Of a stretch of DNA of 64,000 nt, positions 45,066 through 54,311 are shown in pieces; position 1 is the stretch's first letter, and each line of letters opens with the position of its first letter. Position numbers and translations under genes: made by a program. The notes under the pieces were generated by a model that did no database searches, was not told the origin of the DNA, and saw only the letters and a program-made list of their open reading frames with translations. This DNA comes from Rhodobacteraceae bacterium KLH11 (lineage in GTDB: Bacteria; Pseudomonadota; Alphaproteobacteria; Rhodobacterales; Rhodobacteraceae): positions 1,103,059-1,167,058 of the forward strand of contig DS999531.1 in the NCBI GenBank assembly GCA_000158135.1, read 5' to 3'.

Positions 45066-47057
45066 TCATTCCGCCGCGACCTTGTGCTGAGCGGTCGCCA
45101 CAACCGGTGCGTCCATGATCTCCAGCGTCGCACTGATCGAACCCTTGCGGCCATCCTCATAGGTCACTTCGGTTGTGGTCGAGATACTCCCGGACCCGTC
45201 ATAAAGCGCGGCAATAATGTCGCTGAACTTGTCTTCAACAAAGCCACGCCGCACCTTGCGGGTTCGGGTCATCTCACCATCATCTGCATCCAGTTCCTTA
45301 TGCAGAACCACAAAGCGATGCACCTGACAACCCGAAAGCATTTCATCGGCAGCGACAGATTTATTCACCTCTTCCACATGATCGCGAATCGTCTCTAACA
45401 CAAGCGGATGCCCAGCCAATTCCTGATAGGATGCATAGGCCACGTTGTTGCGCTCGGCCCAGTTTCCCACCGCTGTCAGGTCGATATTGATGAAAGCCAC
45501 ACAGCGATCCTTGCCGTTGCCAAACAGCACAACCTCAAGAATGTCTGGGTAGAACTTCAGCTTGTTCTCGACATATTTCGGCGCGAACATCGACCCGTCG
45601 GCCATCTTGCCCACATCCTTGGCGCGATCGATGATCCGCAGATGGCCTGAACCTTCCTCTATGAACCCGGCATCGCCAGTGGCCACCCACCCCTCTGCAT
45701 CCTTGGTCGAGGCCGTCGAATCCGGGTTGTTGTAATACTCCACAAACACCCCGGGTGAGCGATAGTGTATCTCGCCGCTGTCATCGATCTTGAGCTCGAC
45801 ATCGGGCGCAGGCACGCCAACCGTATCAGCACGCACCTCGCCATCCGGCTGCACCGTGATGAAAACCGTAGCCTCGGTCTGCCCATAAAGCTGCTTCAGG
45901 TTGATACCCAAAGAGCGATAGAAATCAAAGATTTCCGGCCCAATCGCCTCACCCGCGGTATAGCCCACACGGAAGCGACCATAGCCCAGCGTGTCCTTGA
46001 GCGGCCCATAGACCAACAGATTGCCCAGCGCGTATTTCAACTTGTCGCCAAAACCCACCGGCTTGCCATCCAGTAACAAGCCTCCAACCCTCTTGGCATG
46101 GGCCATGAAGTGATGGAACATGCGCTGCTTCAACCTGCCCGCATCCTCCATCCGGATCATGACATTGGTCAGCTGCGTCTCGAATACACGTGGTGGCGCG
46201 AAGAAATAGGTCGGCCCGATCTCGCGCAGATCAGTCATCATCGTGTCGGCGCTTTCAGGGCAGTTCACGCAGAAGCCGCACCAATAGGCCTGACCAACGG
46301 AAAAAATGAAATCCCCGACCCAGGCCATCGGCAGATAAGACAGGATATCCTCATCCCGGGTCAGATGGTCAAACTCGGCCGAATTCTTCGCGCTTTCGAT
46401 GACATTCCGGTTCGACAGCACCACGCCCTTGGGTTTACCCGTTGTTCCGCTTGTGTAGAGCATCACGCAGGTGTCGTCATAGGTAATCGCAGCAATGCGC
46501 TTGTCCAGTTCCGCGTCAAACCGCGCATGACCGGCGCTGCCTTCGGCCATAATGTCCTCAAGCGCGTTCATCTGCGAGTGGTCGTATTTCCGCATTCCGC
46601 GCTTGTCAGTATAGAGGATATGCTTGATCCGGTGCACTTTCTCCTGAATTTCTATGACCTTATCGACCTGCTCCTGATCAGCAGCGACAACATATTTCGC
46701 GCCGCAATGGTCCAGCACATAAGCCATCTCTTCGGCCACTGAATCCTGGTAAAGCGGGACCGGCACCGCCCCGACCATCTGCGCGGCCACCATCGACCAG
46801 TAATGCGCCGGACGGTTACGCCCGATCACGGCGATATGGTCGCCCTTCTCAACACCCAACTCCAGAAATCCCAACGCAATAGCGCGGATTTCTCTGGCGG
46901 CTTCGGCCCAGCTCCAGCATTGCCAGATCCCGAAGTCCTTTTCCCGATACGCCGGAGCATCCCCGAACTGCGTTGCATTGCGGTGTAGCAGCGCCGGAAG
47001 AGAGTGCATCCCTTCAGCGCCCGACTGCGTCTGAGCCAATCTTTTTCTCCTCCCCAT
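45066..47057 (-). CDS. Long-chain-type acyl-CoA synthetase (AMP-binding)
   Basis: About 663 residues from ATG 47057 (GGGGAGGGG before it). A TTG at 47039 with GGGGAGGAG exactly 7 nt upstream is an equally good start, giving MAQTQSGAEG. ANL-superfamily motifs: CVMLYTSGTTGKPKGVVLSN (P-loop), QLYGQTEATVFIT, VGYTAGEAIGPEIFDFYRS, GWVATGDAGF and IDRAKDVGKMADGSMFAPKYVENKLK with the hinge. It activates a carboxylic acid with ATP and CoA. First gene of the cassette, so it probably works with the importer and the PaaK-type ligase on related substrates. Long-chain fatty acid preference is only inferred from the family. Confidence 0.9.
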   Translation of the reverse strand: MGRRKRLAQTQSGAEGMHSLPALLHRNATQFGDAPAYREKDFGIWQCWSWAEAAREIRAIALGFLELGVEKGDHIAVIGRNRPAHYWSMVAAQMVGAVPVPLYQDSVAEEMAYVLDHCGAKYVVAADQEQVDKVIEIQEKVHRIKHILYTDKRGMRKYDHSQMNALEDIMAEGSAGHARFDAELDKRIAAITYDDTCVMLYTSGTTGKPKGVVLSNRNVIESAKNSAEFDHLTRDEDILSYLPMAWVGDFIFSVGQAYWCGFCVNCPESADTMMTDLREIGPTYFFAPPRVFETQLTNVMIRMEDAGRLKQRMFHHFMAHAKRVGGLLLDGKPVGFGDKLKYALGNLLVYGPLKDTLGYGRFRVGYTAGEAIGPEIFDFYRSLGINLKQLYGQTEATVFITVQPDGEVRADTVGVPAPDVELKIDDSGEIHYRSPGVFVEYYNNPDSTASTKDAEGWVATGDAGFIEEGSGHLRIIDRAKDVGKMADGSMFAPKYVENKLKFYPDILEVVLFGNGKDRCVAFINIDLTAVGNWAERNNVAYASYQELAGHPLVLETIRDHVEEVNKSVAADEMLSGCQVHRFVVLHKELDADDGEMTRTRKVRRGFVEDKFSDIIAALYDGSGSISTTTEVTYEDGRKGSISATLEIMDAPVVATAQHKVAAE

Positions 47058-47339
47058 CCGACCCCTCCCCGGGTCAGAAATGGCGGGTCCGGGATGGTGC
47101 CCGAACGCCAACGCCCCGATTAGGAGCACCAGCACGATCAGCGTCAAGTTTTGCCTGATGTTTTCTCAATTCTTACGAATTGTAACAGGCCTGGAGACAG
47201 TTCCATCAATGTCGATAGTAAGTTAGAACTCAGTACACAAACGCTAAAAAGCCCATTGGGGTCATCCGAAGCACGACGCTTCACACGTTTCTTGTTGTCA
47301 CGTAGGGTGCTCAAATCATACTCGATGATTGGTAGACGA

Positions 47340-47861
47340 ATGAAAACTAAAACAAAAGGCAGCACGTTGATAGCCTGGCTGGTGGGCTTACTGCTCTCCA
47401 CTTTCGTAAGCAGTAGTGCTACGGCGAAGGTGTTCGTAGTGATCGACGACACATTTGAGGTAACTACTCATGGCACACAAGTAAAAGAGCTAGGAAACAA
47501 CTGGCATCAACTTGTCACATTTCACAAAATAGTAAGGGTCAAAAATAGAGCTTATGCCTGCGTAGGTTATCTGGGTAACGTTCCAAGAAAAGAATTCTTG
47601 CAGAAAGCCAAACTTCTTTCAGGCAATACAGCGGTTAAAACACAACTCGGCGGTGCGACTTGGCTAGTAAACGAACCGAAAGTGATTGCCGAGAGAAAAC
47701 GGTCTAATGTGAACCTTTTGGGTGCCATAGCCACACCAGCTGATATCAGTCTGGTTACTGGCTCAAAAGTTAAATGTCTCAAGGGAACGAAGTGGCAAGA
47801 CAGTTTCACATCTGACCCGTCGAGACTTGAAATCCCAGAAAAAATGTGGGTCAGACAGTGA
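47340..47861 (+). CDS. Hypothetical secreted protein
   Basis: 173 residues from ATG 47340 (frame open further left, without a better start). Clear signal peptide MKTKTKGSTLIAWLVGLLLS, running to SSATA before KVFVVIDDTF. The mature part (about 145 residues) has one pair of Cys (AYACVGY, VKCLKG) and is basic. No family recognised. It is AT-richer than the neighbouring acyl-CoA synthetase and mutT and not in an operon, so it looks like an acquired orphan. Confidence 0.6.
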   Translation: MKTKTKGSTLIAWLVGLLLSTFVSSSATAKVFVVIDDTFEVTTHGTQVKELGNNWHQLVTFHKIVRVKNRAYACVGYLGNVPRKEFLQKAKLLSGNTAVKTQLGGATWLVNEPKVIAERKRSNVNLLGAIATPADISLVTGSKVKCLKGTKWQDSFTSDPSRLEIPEKMWVRQ

Positions 47862-47894
47862 CTGCCAGCGAGTCAAGTCAGCTAGGCTGAGAAA

Positions 47895-48293
47895 TTACAG
47901 CCAATCCCTTAAAATCGGAATCAACGGCACATCCGCTGCAGGCATCGGATAGTTCCGCAAGTCAGTCGCACGCACCCATTTCAGCGTCTGGCCTTCGTTC
48001 GACTGTGGAATGCCGTCCCATTTGCGGCAGGCGAACAGCGGCATCAGCAGGTGGAAATCGTCATAACTGTGGCTGGCAAAGGTCAGCGGCGCGAGGCAGG
48101 AGGCCCAGGTGTCGATGCCCAGTTCCTCGTGCAATTCGCGGATCAGGGCGGCTTCGGGGGTTTCGCCGGGTTCGATTTTACCGCCGGGGAATTCCCAGAG
48201 ACCAGCCATGGATTTGCCTTCGGGGCGTTGGGCCAGCAGGACGCGGCCCTCGATGTCGATCAAAGCCACAGCAGACACTAACACTGTCTTCAT
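47895..48293 (-). CDS. mutT: MutT-type Nudix hydrolase (8-oxo-dGTP diphosphatase)
   Basis: 132 residues from ATG 48293, which overlaps the argJ stop (ATGA). Nudix box G-x5-E-x7-REUxEEUGU is present as GGKIEPGETPEAALIRELHEELGI. It hydrolyses oxidised dGTP to prevent A:T to C:G transversions; the length and the VLLAQRPEGKSMAGLWEFPGG segment match MutT. Third gene of the ppiC-argJ-mutT unit. Confidence 0.93.
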   Translation of the reverse strand: MKTVLVSAVALIDIEGRVLLAQRPEGKSMAGLWEFPGGKIEPGETPEAALIRELHEELGIDTWASCLAPLTFASHSYDDFHLLMPLFACRKWDGIPQSNEGQTLKWVRATDLRNYPMPAADVPLIPILRDWL

Positions 48294-49516
48294 GAACGAT
48301 AGTCCGCGTTGATCTCGATATAGCCATGGGTCAGGTCGCAGGTCCAAACGGTGGATGCGCCCTCGCCCAGCCCCAGATCGACGGCGATTACCAGATCCTG
48401 ACCCTTCATATAAGCGGCGGCGTCTTCTTCGCGGTAGTCGGGGCTGACCCAGCCTTTTTCGGCGACGAGGATGTCTCCGAAGGAAATGCTTAGGCGATCG
48501 CGGTCGGCGGCGGCACCGGATTTGCCGATGGCCATGACCACGCGGCCCCAGTTCGGGTCTTCCCCGGCGATGGCGGTTTTGACTAGTGGCGAGTTTGCGA
48601 TGGCAAGACCATGGGTTCTGGCGTCAGTGTCGGTCGCGGCTCCGGTCACACGAATTTCTACGAATTTCGTGGCCCCCTCACCGTCGCGTACCACTTGCTG
48701 GGCGAGGTCCAGCATCACCGTTTCCATAGCCTCGGCAAAGGCCGGGTTGCCAGTGGCATCAACGCCCGAGGCTCCGGTTGCGCAGAGAAGCAGGCTGTCC
48801 GAGGTCGAGGTGTCGCTATCCACCGTGATGCAATTGAATGTGCGGTCGGTTTGCGCACCCAGCATGGATTGCAGCGCCGATTGTTCGATTTGCGCATCGG
48901 TGAAGACGTAAACCAGCATCGTCGCCATATCCGGTGCGATCATGCCGGAACCCTTCGCAATCCCCGCAATAGAGACTGTTTTGCCATCAATCTCGACCTG
49001 TGCCGAGACGCCTTTCGGGAATGTATCGGTGGTCATAATCGCCCGCGCCGCGTCTTCGATGGCGTGGCGGCTGAGGCCGGATTTCAATGCCTCAAGCTGT
49101 GTGACGATGCGGTCATGGGGCAGCGGCTCTCCGATCACGCCGGTCGAAGATGTAAAGACACGTTCAACCGGAACACTGGTGGCTTTGGAAACGGCCTGCG
49201 TTACCTCGGCCACCGAGGTCTGACCGTAATGGCCGGTGAACGCATTGGCGTTGCCTGAGTTCACAAGGATCGCCGCCGGGCCATCGCTTGGCCCGCCGAT
49301 CTTGCCCTGACAATCCAGCACCGGCGCGGCGCGGGTGGCCGAGCGGGTAAAGACGCCAGCCACCGAGGTGCCGGGGTCCAGCACGGCCAGCATGACATCG
49401 GTGCGGCCCTGATAGCGCACGCCCGCCTCAACCGTGGCAAAGCGCACGCCGTCAATGGCGGGCAAATCGGGGAAGGTGGCAGGGGCCAGCGGCGAAACCT
49501 TGGTGATTGTGGCCAC
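48290..49516 (-). CDS. argJ: Bifunctional ornithine acetyltransferase / N-acetylglutamate synthase
   Basis: 408 residues. It transfers the acetyl group from N-acetylornithine to glutamate (arginine cycle) and may also acetylate glutamate with acetyl-CoA. The precursor self-cleaves before the nucleophilic threonine, T199, in the motif PDMATMLVY; KGSGMIAPDM lies just before it and ILVNSGNANAFTG near the N terminus. Ends with YIEINADYRS as in the family. Between the parvulin gene (6 nt) and mutT (4-nt overlap). Confidence 0.97.
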   Translation of the reverse strand: MATITKVSPLAPATFPDLPAIDGVRFATVEAGVRYQGRTDVMLAVLDPGTSVAGVFTRSATRAAPVLDCQGKIGGPSDGPAAILVNSGNANAFTGHYGQTSVAEVTQAVSKATSVPVERVFTSSTGVIGEPLPHDRIVTQLEALKSGLSRHAIEDAARAIMTTDTFPKGVSAQVEIDGKTVSIAGIAKGSGMIAPDMATMLVYVFTDAQIEQSALQSMLGAQTDRTFNCITVDSDTSTSDSLLLCATGASGVDATGNPAFAEAMETVMLDLAQQVVRDGEGATKFVEIRVTGAATDTDARTHGLAIANSPLVKTAIAGEDPNWGRVVMAIGKSGAAADRDRLSISFGDILVAEKGWVSPDYREEDAAAYMKGQDLVIAVDLGLGEGASTVWTCDLTHGYIEINADYRS

Positions 49517-49522
49517 GAACGG

Positions 49523-50371
49523 TTACTCCTGAATCAGCTCGATCTGGCGCATGATCTCGGGTCCCGCGCCTTCAAGTGCCGGGCGTTCGATCTGGGCCTG
49601 CTGCGTCAACTCATCGATCCTGGCCTGGATGGCCTCTTGCTGGATGCTTTGGGCCAGCTCTGTGCGCACGGCGTCCAGCTCGGGGGCCTGTGTTTTACGT
49701 TTGTCATTCAGCGTCACCAGATGCCAGCCAAACTGCGTCTGCACCGGGTCCGAGACCTGACCCTTTTCAAGACTGAGAACGGCGTTTTCAAACTCGGGCA
49801 CCATCTGACCCGTGCCAAACCAGCCCAATGCGCCGCCGTTAGGGCCGGACGGACCGGTGGAGTTCTCTTTTGCCAGCTCGGCAAAATCAGCCCCCTCATC
49901 CAGCTGTGTCTTGAGCGCGTTGGCGTCCTCTTCGGTTTCAACCAAAATGTGGCTGGCGTTGAACTCATCCGCGCCTTCGAACTCGGCGAATTGCGCGTCA
50001 TAGGCGGCTTGAATGGCCTCATCCGTTACGGCCGCGGCAGCGAGCGCCTCAACGGTCTGCACCGCGCGCAGCGATCTTGCTTCGTTTTCCAGCCGGAGTG
50101 CGCTGGCGGTATTCAGCTCTTCCTGTTCCAGACCCAGCAGATGCTGCTGCACCAGTTGTTCGAGGATGAAATCAAACAGAACATCATCTTCCAGCTGCTG
50201 ATATTGCGCCGGCAGGGCCGAGGCGGTGGCGATGACGTGACCCAATGTGATCTCATCACCGTTCACGCGCGCCACAACGGTCGACGCATCAGGCTTGGTT
50301 TCAGCCGCCAGCGGCAGGGCCAACACGGCGGTCAGGGCCAGCGATGGCAGAAAAGTGAGGCCTTTGGGCAT
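49523..50371 (-). CDS. Parvulin-type peptidyl-prolyl isomerase (PpiC/SurA-like), exported
   Basis: 282 residues. Signal peptide (MPKGLTFLPSLALTAVLALP then LAAETKPDAS). The N-terminal chaperone-like part (about 30-130) is followed by a parvulin domain with SHILVETEEDANALKTQL, DFAELAKENSTGPSGPNGGALGWF and FGWHLVTLNDKR. It catalyses cis/trans proline isomerisation of exported proteins in the periplasm. Divergent from secA, with a 176-nt region between, a suggestive arrangement for exporting and folding proteins. Confidence 0.92.
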   Translation of the reverse strand: MPKGLTFLPSLALTAVLALPLAAETKPDASTVVARVNGDEITLGHVIATASALPAQYQQLEDDVLFDFILEQLVQQHLLGLEQEELNTASALRLENEARSLRAVQTVEALAAAAVTDEAIQAAYDAQFAEFEGADEFNASHILVETEEDANALKTQLDEGADFAELAKENSTGPSGPNGGALGWFGTGQMVPEFENAVLSLEKGQVSDPVQTQFGWHLVTLNDKRKTQAPELDAVRTELAQSIQQEAIQARIDELTQQAQIERPALEGAGPEIMRQIELIQE

Positions 50372-50547
50372 GGAATCATCCTATTTCTTTGCCGCGACAG
50401 GGCACGGCGTTGACACTTCAGAACCTGCCGCTTACATCGCTTTGAAGCCTTGGACAGGGCCGCCTTTCACCCCCCGTATCTATGGGTTGCGCGCAAGGTG
50501 GGCAAGCCTGTCGCAACCAAGACAAGAACAGATCCGCTGGAGTGAAC

Positions 50548-53265
50548 ATGCTGGGACTCGGAACGCTCGCCAAAAAGGTGTTCGGAACACCGAACGACCG
50601 CAAGATCAAGGCGACCCGCCCGCTGGTCGACAAGATCAATGCGCTGGAACCCGAGTTCGAGAAACTGTCCGACGACGGGCTCGTCCAAAAGACCGAAGAG
50701 CTGCGCAAACGTGCGCTGGATGGCGAAAGCTTGGATGATCTGCTGCCCGAAGCCTTTGCCAATGTGCGCGAAGGTGCCAGACGCGCTTTGGGTCTACGTG
50801 CGTTCGACGTGCAGCTGATGGGCGGCGCGTTCCTGCATCAGGGTAACATTTCCGAGATGAAGACGGGTGAGGGCAAGACCCTTGTCGCCACCTTCCCCGC
50901 CTATCTGAACGCGCTGACCGGCAAGGGCGTGCATGTGGTCACGGTGAACGAATACCTGGCCAAGCGCGACTCGGAATGGATGGGCAAGGTGTTTGCCGCC
51001 GTGGGGATGACCACCGGCGTGATCTGGTCGGGCCAGCCCGATGCCGAGAAGATGGCCGCCTATAACTGTGACATCACCTATGCCACCAATAACGAACTTG
51101 GCTTTGACTACCTGCGCGACAATATGAAGGCCGATCTTGAGGCAGTTTACCAAAAGCACCACAATTTCGCGATTGTGGACGAGGTGGATTCGATCCTGAT
51201 TGATGAGGCGCGGACGCCGCTGATCATTTCCGGCCCCGCACAGGATCGCTCGGACCTGTATACCGCGATTGATGCGTTGATCCCGTCGCTGCAGGAAGAC
51301 CATTTCTCGCTGGACGAAAAAACCCGCAATGTGACCTTCACCGATGAAGGCAACGAATTCCTGGAAGAGCGTTTGCTAGGCGCCGGTCTGATCCCTGAAG
51401 GGCATTCGCTGTATGATCCCGAAAGCACCACGGTCGTGCACCACGTCAATCAGGGCCTGCGCGCGCATAAGCTGTTCCAGCGTGACAAGGATTATATCGT
51501 GCGTGACGGCAACGTGGTGCTGATTGACGAATTCACCGGCCGCATGATGCCGGGCCGCCGCCTGTCCGAAGGTCTGCATCAGGCCATCGAGGCCAAGGAA
51601 GGCGTACAGATCCAGCCCGAGAACGTGACGCTGGCCAGCGTAACCTTCCAGAACTATTTCCGTCTCTATGACAAACTGTCGGGCATGACCGGGACCGCGT
51701 TGACCGAAGCCGAGGAATTTGCCGAGATCTACGGCCTTGGCGTGGTCGAGGTTCCGACCAACAAGCCGATTGCACGTGTGGACAAGGATGATCAGGTCTA
51801 TCGCACGACAGCAGAAAAATATGACGCCATCATCAAGCAGGTGAAACGCGCAGGCGAGAAAGGTCAGCCCGTTCTGGTGGGGACCACCTCGATCGAAAAA
51901 TCCGAGGTGATCAGCCAATTGCTGACCAAGGAAGGCATCGAGCACAATGTTCTGAACGCGCGCCAGCACGAACAAGAGGCGCAGATCGTCGCCGATGCCG
52001 GTCGGCTGGGTGCGGTGACCATCGCCACAAACATGGCCGGTCGCGGTACCGACATTCAGTTGGGTGGCAATGTCGAGATGATCGTCCTCAAGGCGCTGGC
52101 TGATAACCCCGAAGCCGACCCGACCGAGCTGCGCGCCGCCGAAGAAGCCAGGCATGCGGAAGAGAAAGACAAGGTTCTTGAGGCCGGTGGTCTTTATGTC
52201 ATGGCCTCGGAACGGCACGAAAGCCGCCGCATCGACAACCAGCTGCGCGGCCGTTCCGGCCGTCAGGGTGATCCGGGCCGCACGGTGTTTTACCTCAGCC
52301 TTGAAGATGACCTGATGCGCATCTTCGGCTCAGAGCGTCTGGACAAGGTCCTGACCACGCTGGGCATGAAAGAAGGCGAGGCGATCATCCACCCCTGGGT
52401 GAACAAATCGCTGGAACGGGCGCAATCCAAGGTCGAAGGCCGTAACTTTGACATGCGCAAGAACGTGTTGAAATTCGACGATGTGATGAATGATCAGCGT
52501 AAGGTGATCTTTAGCCAGCGGCGCGAGATCATGTCGGCCGACGATCTGTCGGATGTTGTATCGGATATGCGCGAGCAGGTGATCGACGATCTGATTGATG
52601 AATATATGCCGCCGAAAACCTATGCAGATCAATGGAATACAGATGGCCTGCACGAGGCGATCAAGGACAAGCTGACCATTGATGCCCCGGTTCAGGACTG
52701 GGCCGCCGAAGAAGGCGTGGATGATGAACAGATTCGCGAACGTCTGGTCAAGGCCGCGGATGAGATGATGGCGCAGAAGGCGGTTGCCTTTGGTCCCGAG
52801 AACATGCGCAACATCGAAAAGCAGGTTCTGCTGCAAACCATCGACGGCAAGTGGCGCGAGCATCTGCTGACGCTGGAGCATCTGCGCTCGGTCGTGGGGT
52901 TCCGTGGATATGCCCAGCGCGATCCGTTGAATGAATACAAGAACGAAAGCTTCCAGCTGTTCGAGGGGATGCTTGATTCCCTGCGCGAAACGGTGACGCA
53001 GCAATTGTCGCGCGTCCGGCCGCTGAGCGAGGAAGAGCAAAAGGAAATGCTGGCGCAGATGGCCGCGCAGCAGGCGCAGGCGCAACAGGCGGTTGAGCAG
53101 GCCACCGATCGGGCCGAAGCGCAGGCCGAAGCCAAGGCTTCGGGCGACGCCCGTCCCGGCTTTGTCGAGGATGATCCCAGCACCTGGGGTAACCCATCCC
53201 GTAATGATCTCTGCCCTTGCGGCTCTGGCAAAAAATTCAAGCATTGCCATGGCAGGTTGACTTAA
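50548..53265 (+). CDS. secA: Preprotein translocase ATPase SecA
   Basis: 905 residues from ATG 50548, the usual SecA start ([10 protein letters not shown]). Motor of the Sec pathway, driving unfolded preproteins through SecYEG. Walker [16 protein letters not shown]-like [20 protein letters not shown], the RSGRQGDPG helicase motif VI and the C-terminal zinc-binding [14 protein letters not shown] that binds SecB. A Gln/Ala-rich linker precedes the zinc tail. Monocistronic with a weak SD; next gene is 100 nt downstream. Confidence 0.98.
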   Translation: MLGLGTLAKKVFGTPNDRKIKATRPLVDKINALEPEFEKLSDDGLVQKTEELRKRALDGESLDDLLPEAFANVREGARRALGLRAFDVQLMGGAFLHQGNISEMKTGEGKTLVATFPAYLNALTGKGVHVVTVNEYLAKRDSEWMGKVFAAVGMTTGVIWSGQPDAEKMAAYNCDITYATNNELGFDYLRDNMKADLEAVYQKHHNFAIVDEVDSILIDEARTPLIISGPAQDRSDLYTAIDALIPSLQEDHFSLDEKTRNVTFTDEGNEFLEERLLGAGLIPEGHSLYDPESTTVVHHVNQGLRAHKLFQRDKDYIVRDGNVVLIDEFTGRMMPGRRLSEGLHQAIEAKEGVQIQPENVTLASVTFQNYFRLYDKLSGMTGTALTEAEEFAEIYGLGVVEVPTNKPIARVDKDDQVYRTTAEKYDAIIKQVKRAGEKGQPVLVGTTSIEKSEVISQLLTKEGIEHNVLNARQHEQEAQIVADAGRLGAVTIATNMAGRGTDIQLGGNVEMIVLKALADNPEADPTELRAAEEARHAEEKDKVLEAGGLYVMASERHESRRIDNQLRGRSGRQGDPGRTVFYLSLEDDLMRIFGSERLDKVLTTLGMKEGEAIIHPWVNKSLERAQSKVEGRNFDMRKNVLKFDDVMNDQRKVIFSQRREIMSADDLSDVVSDMREQVIDDLIDEYMPPKTYADQWNTDGLHEAIKDKLTIDAPVQDWAAEEGVDDEQIRERLVKAADEMMAQKAVAFGPENMRNIEKQVLLQTIDGKWREHLLTLEHLRSVVGFRGYAQRDPLNEYKNESFQLFEGMLDSLRETVTQQLSRVRPLSEEEQKEMLAQMAAQQAQAQQAVEQATDRAEAQAEAKASGDARPGFVEDDPSTWGNPSRNDLCPCGSGKKFKHCHGRLT

Positions 53266-53365
53266 CGTCACCCCCTTGCCGACACAATGAGTCCGCCTCG
53301 CGGCCACATATTGGCCTCGATTCAAGGGCAAGTTGCGACTCGCTCCTTCAACTGGGGAGGGTGTC

Positions 53366-54286
53366 TTGTTTGTAATAAAGAACTACGTGACCACGGGCGG
53401 AACCGTTGCCTGCGCCTTGGCCATTGGATATCTGATGCAGAACGGATCGGCGCTTCAATCCCGCGCTGAGCCGGGCGCAGAACGTGTCGCTTCGATCTCG
53501 GCACAAGAGTCGGACCTTGCGGGGCTCGAAAGCGTTGTGCTGACCTCATCCTCTCCGACTGATCCACGCCCCGGCGTGTTGCCCGATACCACGCTTCCAT
53601 CTCCCAGCCAGAACCGCCCGACATCCGGTTGCGATCTGAGCGCGCGTGCGATGGCGGTGCCGGGCGCAAATGTACGCCTGCGGGTCAAGGCCCCCTGCCA
53701 TTCCGGAGAATCGGTTGAAATTCACCACAACGGGCTGGTGTTCACCACCAAAACCGATGCGCTTGGCAGCTTGAACCTGACCGTTCCGGCGCTGTCGGAA
53801 TACGCGATCTTCCTGATCTCACTCCCCGATCAGACCGGGACAGTTGCCACGACCCACGTGCCCGAGATCAACAGCTTTAACCGTATCGCGCTGCAATGGC
53901 AGGGCGAAACCGATCTGCAATTGCACGCGCTGGAATTCGGCGCAGGCTATGGCGAAGAAGGCCATGTCTGGTCCGGGTCCAAGGCCAGCGGCACGGGCAC
54001 AGTCACCCATCTGGGTCAGGGTGGTTCATCCACCGCGCGCAATATCGAAGTATACTCTTTCCCGATCCGGTCGACGAATGAGACCGGAACAATCACCCTG
54101 TCGGTGGAAACCGAAGTGACCAGGGCCAATTGCGGCCAGAACCTGAATGTTCAATCGCTTGAGTGGCGCTCGGATCAGCGTCTGCGTTCGCGCGATCTGG
54201 CACTGGAAATGCCGGGCTGCGATGCGGCGGGTGATTTTCTGGTGTTGAATAATCTGTTCACAGACCTGACAATCGCTGCCAAATAA
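53366..54286 (+). CDS. Hypothetical membrane-anchored protein next to secA
   Basis: About 306 residues from TTG 53366 with GGGGAGG 5 nt upstream. One N-terminal helix (about 7-25, VTTGGTVACALAIGYLMQNG) anchors a periplasmic part. A 60-residue Ser/Pro/Thr-rich linker precedes a beta-rich domain with two Cys (SGCDLSARA, KAPCHSGESVEI) and a final Cys-containing segment. No signal for catalysis. It is 26 nt from the fusion protein gene below and probably in the same unit. Not part of the Sec machinery by sequence, although database neighbours are sometimes labelled 'translocase' from context. Confidence 0.65.
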   Translation: MFVIKNYVTTGGTVACALAIGYLMQNGSALQSRAEPGAERVASISAQESDLAGLESVVLTSSSPTDPRPGVLPDTTLPSPSQNRPTSGCDLSARAMAVPGANVRLRVKAPCHSGESVEIHHNGLVFTTKTDALGSLNLTVPALSEYAIFLISLPDQTGTVATTHVPEINSFNRIALQWQGETDLQLHALEFGAGYGEEGHVWSGSKASGTGTVTHLGQGGSSTARNIEVYSFPIRSTNETGTITLSVETEVTRANCGQNLNVQSLEWRSDQRLRSRDLALEMPGCDAAGDFLVLNNLFTDLTIAAK

Positions 54287-54311
54287 GCAACAGGCAGTTC
54301 GGCGGTCCCTT

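Noticed and set aside
53366..54286. A second translocase subunit linked to secA
   Set aside because: Only position suggests it; the protein has one anchor helix and a beta-rich periplasmic part, with no SecB, SecE, SecG or YajC features.
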